Source: Legionella massiliensis (GTDB lineage: Bacteria > Pseudomonadota > Gammaproteobacteria > Legionellales > Legionellaceae). Taken from it: a DNA stretch of 64,000 nt. The DNA is taken from NCBI RefSeq assembly GCF_000756815.1, contig NZ_CCVW01000004.1:638543-702542 (forward strand). Direction: 5' to 3'. Positions 62,084 to 64,000 of this stretch are shown piece by piece; position 1 is the first letter of the stretch, and each line of letters opens with the position of its first letter. Below the pieces are notes generated by a model. It searched no databases. It was not told where the DNA came from and was given only the letters and a program-made list of their open reading frames with translations. Both the position numbers and the translations under genes were made by a program.

Positions 62084-63819
62084 ATGCAACAAAACCAAGT
62101 TATTACATTAAAAAATACAAACAATAATTATCCTGTGCTCTGTGACTATGCAGGCGGGTATTTTAAATTAACTGAGCAGGGTCTGTCGTTTTATGGCAAA
62201 GACAAAGATGGCAATCCAACCGCTCCCCGATGGATTTGCTCGTTTTTACACGTAGTGGCTAAAACCCGTGATGCGAAAAGCGGAGAGTGGGGGCGATTAT
62301 TGGAATGGCAGGATGATGATCGGGTGACTCATCAATGGGCAGTGCCTCTGTCTCTATTACAAGGCGATGCGTCTGAGGTGAGAAGAGAGTTAGCCTGTCT
62401 TGGTTTAACCATTTCGCCGAATAGACTAGCTCGCGATTTACTCATTAGTTATTTGCAGGTTTTTCCTGTAGAAGATAGGGCGCGATGCGTTGATAAGCTG
62501 GGCTGGCATGAGGATATTTTTGTTGCTGCTTCGCAAACCATTGGTCATTCTTCCGAGAAAGTTGTTTTCCAAAATAGCCATGCTGTCGAATCAGCAATGT
62601 CTGTATCGGGTACCGTTGAAAATTGGCGGGAAACAATAGCACTGCTCGCATCTGGCAATTCACGATTGATTTTCGCTATCTCTGCTGCTTTTGCTCCAGC
62701 TTTGGCAAGGATTGCAGGAGAAGATTCTGGTGGTTTTCACTTCAGAGGTGCTTCCTCAAGCGGCAAAAGTACTGCTTTAAAAGTAGCTGCTTCGGTTTGG
62801 GGAAATCCTCAAGCTTATTGCCGATTATGGCGTAGCACGACTAACGACCTTGAAGGCTTGGCTGCCTTGCATAATGACGGCTTGTTGATTCTCGATGAAT
62901 TAAGTCAGATGGAACCAAAAGAAACAGGGGAGGCAGCTTATCTACTCGCTAATGGCCAAGGAAAAACACGCGCCTCGCGTCAGGGAACAGTTAGACCATC
63001 ATCTCGCTGGTAATTGTTCTTTCTCTCCGCAGGCGAGGAGTCCTTAATGTCTCTTATGGCCAAAGTAGGTCAAAAGACAAATGTCGGTCAGGAGATTAGG
63101 CTTGCTGATATTGAAGCCGATGCTGGATTGAAGATGGGAATTTTTGAAAAAATCCATAATCAGCTTAGTCCAGCTACTATGGCTTTATCCTTAAAAGAAT
63201 ATGCCTCTAAGTATTATGGTGCGGTAGGGTTAGCCTGGTTGCAGAAGGTCGTTGCCAATCAACAAAGTATTGCGGAAAAGATTGCTGAGTCAATACAGGA
63301 GTTTGTGAATAGGGTTGTCCTACCGGGTTCAACGGAACAGATTATCCGAGTAGCACGCCGTTTTGCTTTAGTTGCTGTTGCAGGTGAGTTAGCCAGCCAA
63401 TATGGTTTGACTGGCTGGGCAGCAGGCGACTCCCAAAATGCAGCTTATAAATGTTACCAAGCATGGCTAGAGCATTTTGGTAGTGATGGAAATCGAGAAG
63501 ACAGAGCAATCTTGGCTCAGGTTAAGGCTTTTTTTGAATCTTATGGCACTAGTCGTTTTGATAACGTGAATGATCCAAACAATGCTCGGATTCAAAATCG
63601 TGCAGGATTCTATAAAACCGATGATTTATGGTTTTACCGGGAGTATTTAAAAACGAACTCTGTCAGGGATTTGAGCCACGATCAGTAGTACGGGTATTAA
63701 TAAATGAGGGTTGGTTAGTACCTGCAGCAGATGGAACGCCTACGCAAAAGCCCAGAATCAAGGGGGTAGGAACGTCTAGAGTATATGTTTTTACTATTAA
63801 GTTTTGGGGCTGGGAATAA
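62084..63819 (+). pseudogene. DUF927 primase-helicase with stop and frameshift
   Basis: Full extent about 578 codons. N-terminal DUF927 part (WICSFLHVVAKTRD, DKLGWHEDIFV), Walker A FRGASSSGKSTALKVA near residue 225, Walker B DGLLILDELSQM near 270. TAA at 63011-63013 interrupts SSRW*LFFLSAGEESL in the same frame. Further on, the frame ends at 63688, while FKNELCQGFEPRSVVRVLIN with EGWLVPAADG continues in the -1 frame to 63819. The join lies at T-TTA-AAA (63646-63652). ATG 62084 has GGAGGA. Replication protein of the island; broken as written. Confidence 0.8.
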
Positions 63820-63841
63820 GTTTTGCAATGAACCAGAAATT

Positions 63842-63926
63842 TGTCCCATTATTTTTAAGTTTTGGGACATAACGGGACAGTTTAAAGCCAGTGTTTACAT
63901 GCTGTCCCAGCCGTCCCAATTGTCCT
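63842..63926. repeat. GGGACA iteron-like cluster, right
   Basis: GGGACA at 63864 and 63874, its complement at 63842 and 63903, and partial GTCCC/TGTCC at 63913 and 63921. Mirrors the left cluster and brackets the AlpA-primase block. The last 70 bases of the window show nothing further. Confidence 0.5.
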
Positions 63927-64000
63927 AGCCTCTTTTTAATTCTTAAGATATAACCAAAGTGTATTTCGGGATTTTATTCCCATTTCATCATGTATCATCA

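Noticed and set aside
47988..63819. Genome-wide stop-codon recoding to explain the TAG and two TAA codons
   Set aside because: Dozens of normal genes here end at TAA and TAG with sensible C-termini, and two of the three breaks lie in a decaying island. Ordinary pseudogenisation is simpler.

Overview
The window looks like a chromosomal segment of Legionella or a close relative within the Legionellales. It is AT-rich. It carries a periplasmic IcmL/DotI-type paralogue, and several genes have the look of Dot/Icm effectors: an ankyrin protein, two HAD proteins, a mono-ADP-ribosyltransferase (mART)-like protein, a Rab-like GTPase remnant and a protein with a glutamate-rich C-terminus. Secreted hydrolases and many short palindromic repeat elements fill most gaps. 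Species is not assigned. I recognised no rRNA, tRNA or CRISPR array.

Region by region. 0-8 kb: the end of anmK, an MFS transporter, a PhzF-family gene, and a tightly packed prpB-prpC-prpD operon for propionate breakdown by the methylcitrate cycle. 8-14 kb: a beta-hydroxylase-like gene overlapping a cyclic-nucleotide-binding patatin, an AidB-like acyl-CoA dehydrogenase next to the PEP synthase regulator ppsR, and two small genes diverging from ppsR. 14-24 kb: an effector-like gene, lldD, argS, an isochorismatase-type hydrolase, a DUF2235 hydrolase, a 2OG oxygenase and two conserved genes of unknown role. 24-32 kb: an unknown effector-like gene, an FAD monooxygenase, and two tandem paralogues encoding large secreted proteins with C-terminal DUF1566-like domains.

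32-43 kb: an APH-like kinase coupled to a HAD-membrane protein, a papain-like protease with a clear sigma70 promoter, an N6-adenine methyltransferase, an E-block protein, a serine hydrolase, a beta-barrel protein and a GH17-like glucanase. 43-58 kb: the densest effector-like stretch (membrane protein, ankyrin, HAD, IcmL-like, broken Rab-like GTPase, cupin, S9 peptidase, phospholipase D, mART), closing with a class III adenylate cyclase.

58-64 kb: a decaying integrative island that begins inside an EAL-domain gene, of which only the C-terminal end is left. It contains a P4-type integrase with an in-frame stop, a hipBA module with three evenly spaced operators, a DUF1653 gene, an AlpA-like regulator, and a DUF927 primase-helicase broken by a stop and a -1 frame change. 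Clusters of GGGACA repeats flank the regulator-primase block.

The short mobile repeats are worth attention. At least three families show terminal inverted repeats with clear target duplications of 5, 8 and 9 bp. One copy sits inside another hairpin repeat, and two copies of one family differ by a compensatory base-pair change in their stem.
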